Part shown: positions 10,401-21,459 of the stretch, piece by piece
Position numbering within the stretch: the first letter of the stretch is position 1
How the letters are laid out: the number at the start of each line of letters is the position of its first letter
From: Amyloporia xantha
Lineage: Eukaryota; Basidiomycota; Agaricomycetes; Polyporales; Adustoporiaceae
Direction: 5' to 3'
DNA length: 64,000 nucleotides
Assembly: GCA_036971615.1 (NCBI GenBank)
Contig: JAYKKR010000035.1
Coordinates: 248,001 to 312,000 of the forward strand
The notes under the pieces: generated by a model
The model's database searches: none
The model's input: the letters and a program-made list of their open reading frames with translations, nothing else
Told to the model about the DNA's origin: nothing
Program-made: the position numbers and the translations under genes

Positions 10401-13400
10401 ACCTTGTAAATGTGGATCTGTGCCACATCGGCGTGCAGCGCGTATACGCGAGGAAGAATGCATCAAGAACGAGGAAAGCTATGATACTATATCGGCTTGC
10501 GACTGAGAATATCCTGAATCTCAGCGATCGTACGCGTTGCTTCGATAGGTGGACCAGGCAGTATGCTGAGACGCTGTTTCGTCGTGTTCAGTATCTGCTG
10601 AACATTTGGCAGCACTCGCGTGATGTAGGGCGAAATGAGCGGGGTCCTGTAGATAATTTATGAGCGGCCACCACTTGATGCATAGACATTATAACATACC
10701 ACTGTATTGAGTGACGACGCAGCCCGCTGCAACCACCACATGGACACTTTGAAAGACTCGTCGAGAGGAGATGTCTCGCTAATGACACTTGACAACTATT
10801 AGCAAAAACCGTCAGATTCAGATGTCAACGTCATTTAACTGAATAGGCACGCACCCGGTGCATGAGAGTGAGCACAACAGCCGAGAAAGAGGGCTCTGCC
10901 CACTCAAGGGCATGATCACTTTGGGGTCCGATCACGCTAGCAGCTCGCGGAGCTGGCGAATATCCTGGGTACCAAGCACAGCAAGATACGTGTCATCCCA
11001 CTCCTCAGATTGGGCAGGAGGGGAGGAGCGCATCATCTGCTGGGGTGGTAGAGGCGGCGGCGCAGTCGGATGTGATGCCTGTGGCGCAGCAATGTTGGCA
11101 TTGAACCAATTTGGATGTATTGGCGGAGGTGTTACTGTTGTTGTTGCTGCTGCTGCTGGAAAGGCCCATGCATTGGAGGGTTGTACTAGTATTGATGCGA
11201 CTGAGTGTTGGGAGGCATATTCTGGTGTGTGTTAATTGCTGCCAGACGTACGCGGTGAATTCCGAGGTTGTATGGAGTGTGTAATGGTAGAGGCGTTGAG
11301 GGTAAGGAACTTCACTTGGTCGGACAGAAGCCTGACTGATCGCTCGAGTTCACGGATCAAGGACTGTGTATCTCATAAGAACAGAGACAACAGAAGCCAA
11401 AAGAAGACGCACCTCTTGTCCTCTCAGAGCTTCAGTCGGCCATGTTATCACCTCTTTCTTCAGACCCAGGGTCTCAGTGTGAATCTCTTGCGATAGCTCT
11501 TGGTGCATCGCAGACGACTGCTGCATGTATGCAGGAATGAGAGTTTTGGTGATCGCGCCTTTAACGTGCCTCTCGATGACAGGCGTCACCGTCCCGGAGA
11601 CAGGACGTGCGATGTGAGAAGAGATGTCCGGACGCAGGAGCATCCTCTCGATCTTGTTCGGGAGTGTCTAGGCGAATAACATGAATTTGAAGTCACAAGA
11701 AAAATGTGAAGCGTCATACCTGTTTCATAGAGTCTGACATCCCCTTAGAGATCTGATTGCTGAGCGCAGCCTTCACCTCGGTCTTTGTGATATTCTCGAG
11801 GGAAGGCAAAACCGAACTCTGCACTTCGGACTTGACTGCCATCTCGACGACGCGTGGTATTTTTCGTCAGTTCCGTGGATATTAACTTCAGGATCTTCTC
11901 TTGACGGACAAAGTCAGCTGCCTGCCCGTTGGCGCGAGCCTCCTCCAAACATTGATCTGAGAGCCCATATTCAGGAACAAAGCCCGGGTAAGCCAATGTT
12001 ATACTTACGTTGCTTGTCGAGCTCCTTGCCAATAAGGCGTCCAATACGCGTGTGGAGACTTTCTTCCACTTTCCTGATCTCCTTAGATAATGCAACACCT
12101 AGCGGAGATTCGTTGATGACTGCGGCGTCCCCTCCGCGGCCTCTCGCTTCATTCACCTTGCCATTGTCGTCCTTGTCTTTGTCCTTCCAGCCGACGTTCT
12201 TCCCTTTTGCATTCTTGCCCCTGGCCTCCTGGGTGCACCCGCTCTCGTCTCGACTATGCTTGCCTTCGACTTCTTCTGACGGTGGCGTCTTCAGCCTGGG
12301 TGGAGGCACACTGACCATTGGTACGGGCTGAGGAAGTTGAGCCATAGGACCACTTGCCAGGGCTGGTAGCAACATTTGTCTGGCAGGCATGACTTCGGCA
12401 GCCTGAGTCTGCTAGGGCGCGGGTAGTGGAAGGTACGAGGGGAACCTAGCGGGCACCGTATTCAAAGCTGAGTTGAACCATTCCTTCCGGATCAGGACTT
12501 GGTCAACGCCACTCGAATGTACAGCGAACGCAACCAGTGCCAGCTCGCCCGGAGGCACCTTCGCGGCAACACAGGCAGCGTGAGCCTCCTCGCCTGTAGG
12601 ATCGGCATCTGCAGTGAGAATGGCAAAATGAATGGTGGGCTTAGGTTCTCCGAATTCCAGAACCTGATCGATGTATGCTCCTCGGCCGACGTCTTCTCCA
12701 ACAGGAGAAGGTGTTGAGCCGTCGAAGTTGATTCTCGGCACGATTATACTATCTCTACGGTTGTTGGCCCCTTACAGAGTCTGGATCCTGGAGTCGTAGC
12801 TGACATGACCGAATCGCAGTTTAAACCTGCAACATGAAAGAGACGTCAGCGTAATGGCTCTGCTAATAGTGAATCCTGCGCTCTCACCAGAAGAACATCC
12901 CCGCCTCAGGTGTGTTCCATTCCGCCAGCCCTGGAAGGTGCCGCTTGAGCGCATTCTCAAACACGTCCCACTTCTCACGGTAGAACAGCGAGACGGTCTC
13001 GGTGTGCGTCTTGAACCCGTCGTAACCCCAGGCGCCCAGTAAGGAGTACGTGATCGCCTGCGTCAGGGACGACGTCTGTAGGTTCGCCACTGCCGTCTGC
13101 GGTGGTCGCAGCACGATGAGATGATAAGCGACGATGAGGGAGAGGAGGACGAACGTGCATGTCGATGGCTCGCATCAGAGGCTCGGGTCTGCACGCGAAG
13201 CCGATGCGGATGCCGGACGAGAGAATCTTCGACAGACTGTCGAAGCGCAGCACTCGTCCGACTTCGGGCTCCTGCAATTCTAGTGTGAAGTACGACGGAT
13301 AGCGGGGTGCATCTCCGTAGTAGAGGTAATAATATGGATCATCTGAAGGCGAGTGGATTTCAACAGATAGAGCACAGGACGGCAGGCGCGATTCCTTACC

Positions 13401-16400
13401 CTCTGTGATGATGAAATAGAACTCCCTTGAGAGAGCGAGAACATCCTTGCAGCGTTTCACTGTAGCGGTCATCCCTGTCGGATTACAGCCATACTGACGG
13501 ATCTCAATGGGTTAGAGGCAAACAAGAACAAGGCCAGTGAATAATAGGACTCACATGCACGGTGTAGAGTACTTTTGGTCTTGGCTTCGATGCAGGCCAG
13601 TTTTCAAGGATGGTACGGAGAGACTAACAGGGGAATCGCCCGTACGACGCTGCTGTCGGGGTTGCTGCTGAGGCTTCGGAGGAGATGCGCGAGGAGGCGA
13701 AGGAGCGTGGGACTCGGAGGGTTGAGGGGGTAACGGTCGAGACGTGCACGTTTGCGCAGGATCCACCTGCGAGGATGTATCCTCGCTAGCAGTATAGGGG
13801 TCGTACGGAGAGGTTAAAGGGGCAGATAATGATGGCTGTCCCCTAGAAAGCTGCTCCCTCCATCATATTCTCGACGGATCGGACAAAGCGACGGAGCGCT
13901 GACATGAATTCTGTATTGTCGTCGGTGAAGTAGGGATCCAGTACGACAAGTCACAGTCAACAGAGGGCGCAGAGAACAAAGAGGCGGAGAATCCTTCCGA
14001 GTACACTCCAGAGTCACAACTCCAGGAGAAAGTGAAGCAGAAGGAGGCGGAAGTCACTGACTTGACGGTACGCGCTTTCGCGCCTTCTCGCTGGCACCGA
14101 CTTATGATCTGACATTTGACTTCTTCATTCCTATCTGGCTAGGGCCGATTACGGTATCTGCAGGCAGACTACCTCAACCTCCAGCGTAATGCTGCGAGGG
14201 AAAAGGAGCAGACGAAAGACTTCGCCATCACCCGCTTCGCCTCCGACCTCCTGGAGACCGTCGACGTGCTCTCCATGGCTCTCAAGTCCGTTCCCGAATC
14301 CGTCCTTGAACGGGCTTCTGCCGCTTCATCGTCTGATTTGTCGCCATCCTCTTCAGCCCCGTCAAATCCCCCCGCATCCGAAAAGTCTCCCGAAGCTTAC
14401 CTGCACGAGCTTCGCCATGGCGTGGAGATGACTGATGAGGCAGGATGCAGGTAGCGTGATGAGGAGTGGTCCATTAGAGCATATAATGTCGCATTGATGT
14501 TGATACCTAATTAACGAATCTCGACCCCGAACTCTTCCTTCAGACGCGATACTACTTCGGCATGAAGTGTATTTGTTTCTTCGTTTGACAGTGATCTATG
14601 GGCCATGTATGGCATCAGTTATGAATCATATGAGACTTGAACATAGTACTCACCTATCCATCGACCTGTAGTTTATGCGATAGCACCGACTGGTCTTGTT
14701 TGTCTTCGGATGAACAAAGCTGTCGATCTGAAGGTATACAATATCAGCATGAGCGCGAGATAATTTCGCAGAATGACATACCATTTTGACATCCTCAGCG
14801 AGGTCGCCGACCGCGTCTCTTACAAGATCATAGACGTCATTGTCGTGCAAACCCCCATCTGGCACCCAGAAGCTGACATCTTTGTAGCGTGGTGGGTATT
14901 TTGAATACGGCTTGAAAGTGGTGATCTCGCCCGGCCTAAACTGTGAGAGGAACCGTGGGTCTTCTGACCAGAACAACCGTATGTCTGGGATAGAGAATAG
15001 AATCATGGCGATCGGCTCCAGACCAAGTCCGAAAGCCCAGCTGACGTTGTCCGGTACATCTGTCAGCGTGCACGTGAGATCGACACGGAGAAATAGGAGA
15101 GAGGTACTCACTTGCCCGGTCCAGTGTCCGCTGCTGCACCACGCCACATCCAAGGATCTCCAGCCATTTGCCGTGGAAGAATACCTCCACTTCATAGCTA
15201 GGGCTCGTGAATGGAAATAGGCTTCGATCCATCGCACGCGCAGCGGCTCCGCCAACCCTGCTCCAGTACGCCCGTCGCCCACCGAACAGCGCGAGCATCA
15301 AGCTATTCAGAGACAACTTCAGGTTAAGCGCAACAAGTTCGGCATGTCGAGGGTCGTGAGAGGGCTGAGCCGAGTTGGATTCCGACAGGTGTGGGATTTC
15401 CTCTATTATGATGTTTGACTTCGCGACATGCGCGCCGAGACGCATGTTGTCCTCCTCGAGCTCGGCCACACCGGCCGCAGACGCGGTGAAGGCACGCGCC
15501 CCCTCCGTCTGGTGGAACACGGGGTAGTGCGACGCGTCGATCTCGTCGCGGTGATAAACATCTGCGGAGAGTAGCCAGCGGCGCTCGTTACACGCGAAGA
15601 CCTCGACTTCGTGCGCCAACGTGTGTGTACGTAGCATGAGGTCGCGGTTAATATAATAGCTGTCCGTCAGTGCACGACCAGGGTGGTCTGGAGGGAAGCC
15701 GAGGTCGTCAAAGTTCTTCGCAGGTATCACGAGCGGTAACCAGCCGGACAGGGCGGGGAAGGTAGGGAAGTGAGACTCTGTGAGCGAGCAAAGAATGCCG
15801 AGAGGATGGAGATGGGCGGGCTGCAGATACAGGTTGTGCGTGAACTTCTGGGTAATGGCGGAGGTGATGTTCGTGCTAGAGTCGGTAGGATACTCGTGTC
15901 CGGAGAGCCACGCTCGGATGGCTTGCTTGTTCATTTTGCGGTTAGAGGAAACGTTATGGGGGGCTGCGGTGGTCTACAGTTATTCAAATGTTAACCAGCA
16001 AGCTGGCCGCCTAGGGAATGGGATATAATGAGAATCAGAGATTGAGAAGGTAGAGGGCGACGAGCTAGAATAACCTTATAACTGTTAATCGGGCTGCTCC
16101 AGGCAGAGTGGCGCAGTTCAAGACACTGGACAGCGCAAGTCGGGCATGGTGGACGTCTTTTGCACGTAGATGATAGATGATGTTTGCACGTAGATGATAG
16201 ATGATGGCGAATAAGAGGATAGTGGAGGCGCTTGTTGGTGCAAGAGGAACGGAAGAGAGAAAGGCTTGCGAACGTGATGATCGCATGAGACGTGCAGAGA
16301 GACAGACAATGATTAGAAAACTGCAGGGCCGAGATCTTCGTCGCCCTCGGCAAGAGTACAGATACTCTCCATAATGTCAGTGGAGAATTAAGAGAAGACA

Positions 16401-18602
16401 GAACAAGAAGAATAAAACAAAGACCAGAGTGAAAACTCTCACTTACGACGATATCACCGACGATGCCATATTCCTCCCATAGAACTCCCAGTTCATATTC
16501 TTCAACTAATACATCTGTATGTGTGCGAGAACGGCGCCCTGCATCAGACCCATCGAGGTCGTTGTTCCTAGCGGTGCATCTGAAATACAGCTTCTGTCAG
16601 TAGAGATCGAAAGCACGAGAATCTCAGAGATTGTAGCATACCTAGCACACCATCCTTGCACTATACATGCAAGGAGGGCTTGTTCGGGATAATCCGCTAT
16701 GTAAGGCCCCAATCCATACAGGACTCGACGAAAATAGCCGTCCGCACAGTATATGACTTCAGGTGTTGTCATGCCCCTTTTTAGAGACATCAAGATTCTT
16801 GATAAAGACGTGTGGAAAAGCTGGCGGCGGAACTTGCGGAATTTAGGATCGTTTTTGTAACGCCTATCCGCTACAAGTATGCGTGCTCGAGTCAGAGAAG
16901 TTCAGCAACACCAGTACATAATACTTACTTTTGGGTATTGCCAGAAATCCAAGCAAAGCGATCGCGTTGCGATGTGCTCGACGAACATTATTGTGCGTAT
17001 TCCCGATACCTATGTAGAGCGGATAGTATTCGGTCTGACCAGTGGCGACCGAGACAGTTGTCTTATCACTTCCTAATATGATAGGAACAAATGCCGACCC
17101 ATGCGTGCTGGGATCTTCGGCAATGATATCCTGTAAATGTATTGTAAATACTCGTCTCCATGGTTGAATATAAATGGAATCGTACCGCTTGCTTCCAGGC
17201 CCAGTCACCGCCCATGAAGTTCTTGAGTATTCGGTCGCCATCAACGAACTCACGCAGAGGACCAAAATCGATTTCATCTTTGAAGTCCGTATTACCGACC
17301 ATATTTCGCACAACGGAGAGTGGGTCTCGGTACCAGACGTCGAATTTTGCCGACATCCACGGAGGCGCATTAGAGTCGGGCATATCACCCTTGTAGCTCA
17401 GACTAAACGACTCCCACTTTACATCACCCAGTAATGTTGCGTCGATCGTTGAGTATAAATGGTCAGTGCTGGTGAACGGCGGCCCATCGTTGTGCTTGAG
17501 AAGTGTCGATGCCCAAAGGTCCATCAGGATATTAATGTTGCCGCCCGACATTTGGTCGCGCACATAAAGGAATTCAGCGGTTTCAAAGCCATTCTTGCTA
17601 TTGTAAGGACTCCAGTCATTTTGCGAAACGGTAGGTCGAGGAGGAGGAGGTGCATCGTCTGGTAAGAACTCGCCATGTTCATCGCAACGCTTGCCTGAAA
17701 TACAGGAGAATCCTTGAGTAAATGCCTAGCTATGCTGATGAGACGGTGATTCACATACCATTGATGTACGGGTGATACTCCCGTGTTATGCCTACAGGAT
17801 CCGGATCATACGGCTCATGATCATCAGGATCATGAGGAGGAACTTCCTCCTCATCCGAAGAACTGTCCTCCTCATCATCTTCTGCAGCTGTACTGCGTTC
17901 ATCGCTGAATAGCAGATCGTCATTGTCACTGGAGATGTGACCGCCGTCACTGTCTAGCGTCGAAGGGTCTTGTTCTCCGTTTTGCAATAGGTAGTCATTG
18001 AAATCGTCAAAATCTCCCTGTGGATCGTTGTTGTTGGCGAAGTCAAAGCCTTCTAGGTCTGAGGAAGCTGCATCTGCACGCAAAAGCAGGTGAGCTTATT
18101 TACCCGACGTAATTCTGTGACACTTACCTGTGCTCGCATGCATATCCTCCGGCATACTTTTGTATGCATGATCTTCGCTTGATGGGGACCGCCGGGTATC
18201 GAGCTGTGGCCCTCTATCATCATCAGACTGTAAATCCATCTCGTCATTGACCTCCTCGTCGACACTAATTGCATCCGGGCTGTTAGCTATATCACCGCTG
18301 CTTTCAGACTCGGAATCTGTCTGCTGCACATGCGAACGGTCAACTTGAGCACCACCACGGCGGTCATTTGAGCTGCTTGCTGCGGCTGGTAGGTGAAGCT
18401 GGGCAGCGCGAACGCGTGCTCCACGCGACTGGACAGGAATCGACCGCGGGCTGGTAGGTGCGAGCTGAGCAATAAGGTGCACATGCTGCGTTCGGATGTG
18501 CTTCTTGAGCCCGCTGGAGCTCTTGAACCAACGATTGCAGCGAGGAGCACTGCAAGGCCAGCGAATTTTCCTGCGCACGGGTGGAGGAGAAGGAGAAGCC
18601 AT
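7489..18602 (-). CDS. Plavaka-family transposase, 1143 aa, 11 exons
   Basis: Exons on the minus strand: 18128-18602, 17759-18073, 17186-17694, 16929-17130, 16642-16870, 16447-16579, 9101-9276, 8950-9046, 8436-8895, 8217-8378, 7489-8162. They join into 3432 nt without a stop. Introns are 54-64 nt except intron 6, which is 7170 nt. The start at 18602 gives an N-terminal C2H2 finger (C17, C22, H35, H40), then a Ser/Asp/Glu-rich stretch, then the conserved body. Family signatures I recognise include [67 protein letters not shown] and DEDTGMW. Plavaka proteins are nuclear cut-and-paste transposases of the CACTA group; I cannot point to the catalytic triad with certainty. Every splice junction keeps phase, including GTC|gtaagt joined to ttgacag|CCT across the large intron, so the gene may still be expressed. 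It shares a short upstream spacer with the accessory gene at 18927. The main doubt is whether intron 6 is really spliced. Confidence 0.85.
9360..10480 (-). other. unidentified part of the intron cargo
   Basis: Open stretches occur on the minus strand, for example one with [20 protein letters not shown] near 9660-9770 and one with [18 protein letters not shown] near 9430-9510, but I recognise no family and the frames are broken. It probably represents one more captured fragment or the 3' flank of the EDC4 piece. Confidence 0.35.
10487..12765 (-). pseudogene. EDC4: EDC4 (Ge-1) mRNA-decapping scaffold, C-terminal half, broken
   Basis: EDC4 proteins scaffold the DCP1/DCP2 decapping complex in P-bodies. 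The piece starts after the WD40 region, with [10 protein letters not shown] and [19 protein letters not shown] (about 12480-12735). It then shows a low-complexity linker, a coiled-coil region ([35 protein letters not shown]) and the C-terminal alpha-helical domain ([44 protein letters not shown]), ending at a TAG at 10487-10489. The WD40 half is missing because the fragment abuts the aminotransferase fragment. Lesions seen: a frameshift near 11848-11855, a CGA to TGA change at 10932-10934 in the LLARSDP motif, a one-base loss near 10880-10890 and an extra C near 10641-10645. Introns are still present, so this is a DNA-level copy, not a retrocopy. Confidence 0.85.
12772..13623 (-). pseudogene. 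PLP-dependent aminotransferase fragment (Aro8/aminoadipate type)
   Basis: Fold-type I aminotransferase resembling aromatic-amino-acid/2-aminoadipate transaminases. Visible in order: [20 protein letters not shown] (about 13556-13620), YGCNPTG (substrate and cofactor loop), [17 protein letters not shown], the PLP-lysine motif [16 protein letters not shown] near 13200-13260, [19 protein letters not shown] and [16 protein letters not shown]. Exon borders with GT/AG remain. Both ends are missing: upstream of 13623 the sequence is unrelated and Pro-rich, and translation stops at 12772 soon after FKLRFG, well before the normal C-terminal domain ends. It directly abuts the EDC4 fragment. Confidence 0.8.
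13951..14454 (+). pseudogene. MGE1: GrpE/Mge1 fragment (mitochondrial Hsp70 nucleotide-exchange factor)
   Basis: GrpE exchanges nucleotide on mitochondrial Hsp70. Two exons remain: one ending at 14067 with [16 protein letters not shown], then a 75-nt intron (14068-14142) and an exon with [41 protein letters not shown] and [11 protein letters not shown]. The C-terminal beta domain is missing, with a stop at 14452-14454, and no mitochondrial targeting segment or start codon is found upstream. This is the only cargo piece on the plus strand, which shows that the block was assembled from several sources. The end lies about 60 bases from the end of the PheRS copy. Confidence 0.85.
14511..15934 (-). 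CDS. MSF1: mitochondrial phenylalanyl-tRNA synthetase copy, motif-3 Arg lost
   Basis: Class II synthetase that charges mitochondrial tRNA-Phe. Exons 15112-15934, 14782-15059, 14654-14727 and 14511-14595 join to 1260 nt (419 aa) without a stop. Seen: motif-2 region [59 protein letters not shown], and the anticodon-binding domain with [13 protein letters not shown] and [17 protein letters not shown] near the C-terminus. Motif 3 reads GLGLEPIAM where the family has GLGLERIAM; the CCG codon is at 15013-15015. That Arg contacts ATP, so the enzyme is probably inactive. No mitochondrial presequence is present at this ATG; the frame stays open upstream to a possible acceptor at 15973, so a first exon may be missing. 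It lies wholly inside the transposase intron and is probably a captured copy; a separate functional gene is expected elsewhere. Confidence 0.8.
15990..16446 (-). other. intron sequence next to the capture junction
   Basis: From 16446 down to about 16375 the sequence resembles the start of the same intron in the second Plavaka copy (CT-rich, with TTCTGTCTTCTCTT). The remainder, up to the PheRS copy, shows no gene. It includes two copies of a 24-bp unit in tandem at 16159-16206. Confidence 0.6.
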
Positions 18603-18926
18603 CAGAGTCAGAGTATACACAGAGAGGCACCAGAGGAGTCTAAGTCCTTCCGTCGTCCGAGACTTGAAGTGGCTACTGGGGGCAGTTAAAATTGAGATAA
18701 ATTCCACCAAATATATTTAAATTTTGAGACATGATCCAAACAGGACTTGACAAACATTGCGATTGGTGAGGAATCTGAAAGCAAAGTTTCACCGTTTAGA
18801 CGCCTAGCTCCAATCGCGCTGGCAACAAATTGAACTTGAAACAAACCTCGCTTCGTACTTCCTCTTCAACCTCAACCACCTCACGCACCGCCGTCGCTAT
18901 ACGCCTCACCTTCTCATATCTCGACC
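18603..18926. promoter_or_regulatory. divergent promoter of the two Plavaka genes
   Basis: The 324-bp spacer between the two start codons. Near 18711-18725 an AT-rich ATATATTTAAATTTT block could serve as TATA for the transposase, about 110 bases from its ATG. A pyrimidine-rich run and GACC before ATGG precede the plus-strand start at 18927. The assignment rests on position and composition only. Confidence 0.5.
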
Positions 18927-21459
18927 ATGGCCTACAAGACTCGTGCCTCGAATGCGGACAAACATCCAGGCAAAGTCGACGCTCCTGGCACTCGACGGTC
19001 TAAAGCCCAAGTCAGCGCAGCAAAGCAGGAAGCCGAAGAAGAAAAAGAGAAAGCAGATGAAGAAAAGCGTTCCAAGACCCGTCGAATTGCAAAGCTAGAG
19101 GACAAGATGGCTCTTTCCGACGAGAAGACCGAGGCGCAGAGGGTGAAGAAGCCCTCTGCGCCTAAGAAGGCATCTGGTCAGCGTTCCCTGCCCCTGTATC
19201 GTACTTATGCGTCACTCAATGTTCTTGAAGACGATGCTGCAAAGCGCAAGCACAAGCGAGCTGTCTCCCAGAGCGAGGACGATGCCTTAGAGGATAACGC
19301 CGACTTTGGATCAGAACTCACTGAGATCGAACCGGAGGAGGAAGAGCCGCCAGCCAAGAAGAAAAAGCTGATTCCTAAGGCGCGACAGGCTATCATTGCG
19401 GCTCGTCAGCAGTCCTCAGCTGCCGGTGTCGAGGCCACAGACAAGGCGGAGGAGAGCCAAAGTGTGAAGAAGCATGGTGGGAAAGATGCGCCACGCGGTG
19501 CTGGGTGCGTGATCGTGTTGTTCTGTCAGCCACTGTACTGATCTTCGTCGATAACGTCCCGCCATGCTCCTGCTCAACGAAACCACTTTATACTACCACA
19601 CTTTCTGCACTAGGGACTCGGACGCGGCTGCGCAATCAGGTCTTATCAAACAGTGGAACTTAGCTGTTTCAGGCTGGGAGTCGCAGTCAAGGGGTCCAAA
19701 CAGTGCTCGTACCGCCACGTCAGCAACGGCTATCTCACAGCCCAAGAACAAGCCCAAGAACCAGCCGGCGAAAAGCAAAGGGAAAGGAAAACAGAAAGCA
19801 GCCCCGGTTATCCATGACCCTCCGTCTGATGACCCTCCGTCTGATGCAAGTCCTGATGAAGTACATGACAGCAATGAAAACTCCATTGCGGTCAAAGTGG
19901 GTGAATTCTTAAGTGACAACGAGGACACAGAGCGGGTGGCCGCGATGTCTAGTCCTATTAAAGGTCCCGGAAAACGTCTGACACACGACGTAAGTGTGAG
20001 ATCTTCCATTGTCCCCTAACTAATGCCGCCGCTTCATCCAGGACATCATCGATGTTGATATGACACCTGTGCCTAAGATGCAGCGCAAGACGACGCAGGT
20101 AAGGAGACATACTTTATTGATTTTGAACGGTTACATACTCTCGTTGCAGGGTGCGGTTGCTATTCAAGACATCAGCATGCTTGATGAAACGCCGAAGCCA
20201 AAGCGCAAGGCCTCCGCTGCATCGGTACGTACCCAGAATATGTTCTCCTTCAACGCTGATGTTTGTTTTGTGGTCTTCAATCTCATAGCGTGCTCCAAAG
20301 ACGGAGGAAGCGGACATCATTCTTGTCGAGGATGAGAAACTGCCGAAGGCTGCCAAGGAGCGCACGAAATTCAAAAATTCTGATCTGCCGGTCGGCTACG
20401 ACAACAACAAAAGGTGGAGGGGCGTTTTCATACCGACAGCCTTCGAATACACAGGCACTCTGAAGAATCCTTGGGTGTGGGATGAATCGAGCACCGTTCC
20501 GGTCACCCAGACCATGTGGAACGCGGCCTATGTCAAAGTTCCCAGGGGAGTGCTGGTCATCAAATACCGTGTCCTGTTACTCGAAGACCCGGTCATTCAT
20601 ATTGTAAGTGACACCGCTCAGTCCACATGTATGTGTTTAATGTTACGCAGATGTCCCAACGGGTTTGCGAGTGGCGATCGGGGTTCGGCTCTACCAGCCT
20701 CTCCATCTTGGAGAGCCTTTTCAAATTTCGGAAGTACACTGTAGACCAACGTATGGAGTTCGCAAAATACCTCCTGCGTGACAAACGTTTCTTGTGGAGG
20801 GACACATCGTCTGATGACCCCACTGTGCGTAACACTTTTTTCTTGTTGCTATTTATATAATTGGCATTCCAGGAGTGGCTCGGATTGTTCCAATCTGTCT
20901 TTATTCTTCGCACTCTTGCATGTCACTTCACGGCCATCAGAGGAGCGTTGAAAATCAAGGAGTTGTATCCGCAACCGGCCCGTGACTCAGATAACGAAGA
21001 TAATGAGGAGAGCGAGGAACTTCCGATTGTTCCTCCTCCATACGGTGCGATCGGATTGGCAGCTGCAGCTGTGAGTATCGTTTTAGTGTACACGCCATTG
21101 TCCGCTGATGTCTCATTCAGTTTGAACGCGCGCTGCGTCTCTGGGCCTTTGGTTGTATGTCACTCAATAACGAGGGTGAATATGTGATCGACAAGACTAT
21201 CAATGGCGACTCCGGTCAGTCCAGCAACAAGGCCAATGCTTTCGAGGAGAAACAGTGGGGCCAGAAGACTCGTGACTACATCAGATCTGCTGTCAGGTTA
21301 CCGGAGGTCAAGCTCAACAAGATCCTTGATGGTAGCCGTGCTTTTGCGAAGCAATCAGCTGGTGGTCGCAGAAGTGGCAGTAGCCACAAGGAAAGTAGGA
21401 TGTCTGATGACGAGGGTGATGATAGTCGTGCGCATCTAGTTGATCGCGAGGAGGACTAG
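18927..21459 (+). CDS. Plavaka accessory protein, 703 aa, 8 exons, function unknown
   Basis: Exons 18927-19504, 19614-19989, 20042-20098, 20150-20224, 20289-20603, 20651-20824, 20873-21070 and 21121-21459 join to 2112 nt in frame. The N-terminal third is highly charged (Lys, Glu, Ala) with coiled-coil character and basic runs such as PAKKKK that could be nuclear signals. The C-terminal half is more globular and better spaced, with WRGVFIPTAFEYTGTLKNPW, RVLLLEDPVIH, DQRMEFAKYLLRDKRFLW and CHFTAIRGALKIKE. I know this type of protein as a neighbour of Plavaka transposases in mushroom genomes but know of no assigned role. By analogy with TnpA of plant CACTA elements it might bind the subterminal repeats; that is inference. 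Confidence 0.85.

Larger units (their letters stand above)
9277..16446 (-). other. 7.17-kb intron of the transposase filled with host-gene fragments
   Basis: The donor after the GDIV codons and the acceptor before PFTND are both in phase 0, and these residues adjoin in the family, so an ordinary intron has been expanded. From the transposase side, the block holds unidentified sequence, EDC4, an aminotransferase, GrpE in the opposite direction, and mitochondrial PheRS, abutting with almost no spacer. A second Plavaka copy at 24.4-25.2 kb shares the first 75 or so bases of the intron (to about 16375 here), which places one insertion junction near there. The other junction must lie upstream of 9276 within roughly 100 bases. 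Confidence 0.8.

Noticed and set aside
13551..13766. Pro/Ser-rich open frame upstream of the aminotransferase fragment
   Set aside because: Wrong frame for the aminotransferase exon and comp-biased; treated as junction sequence.
19205..20009. Minus-strand open frames inside the accessory gene
   Set aside because: They lie antisense to exons with intact frames and consistent splice sites on the plus strand; composition shadows.
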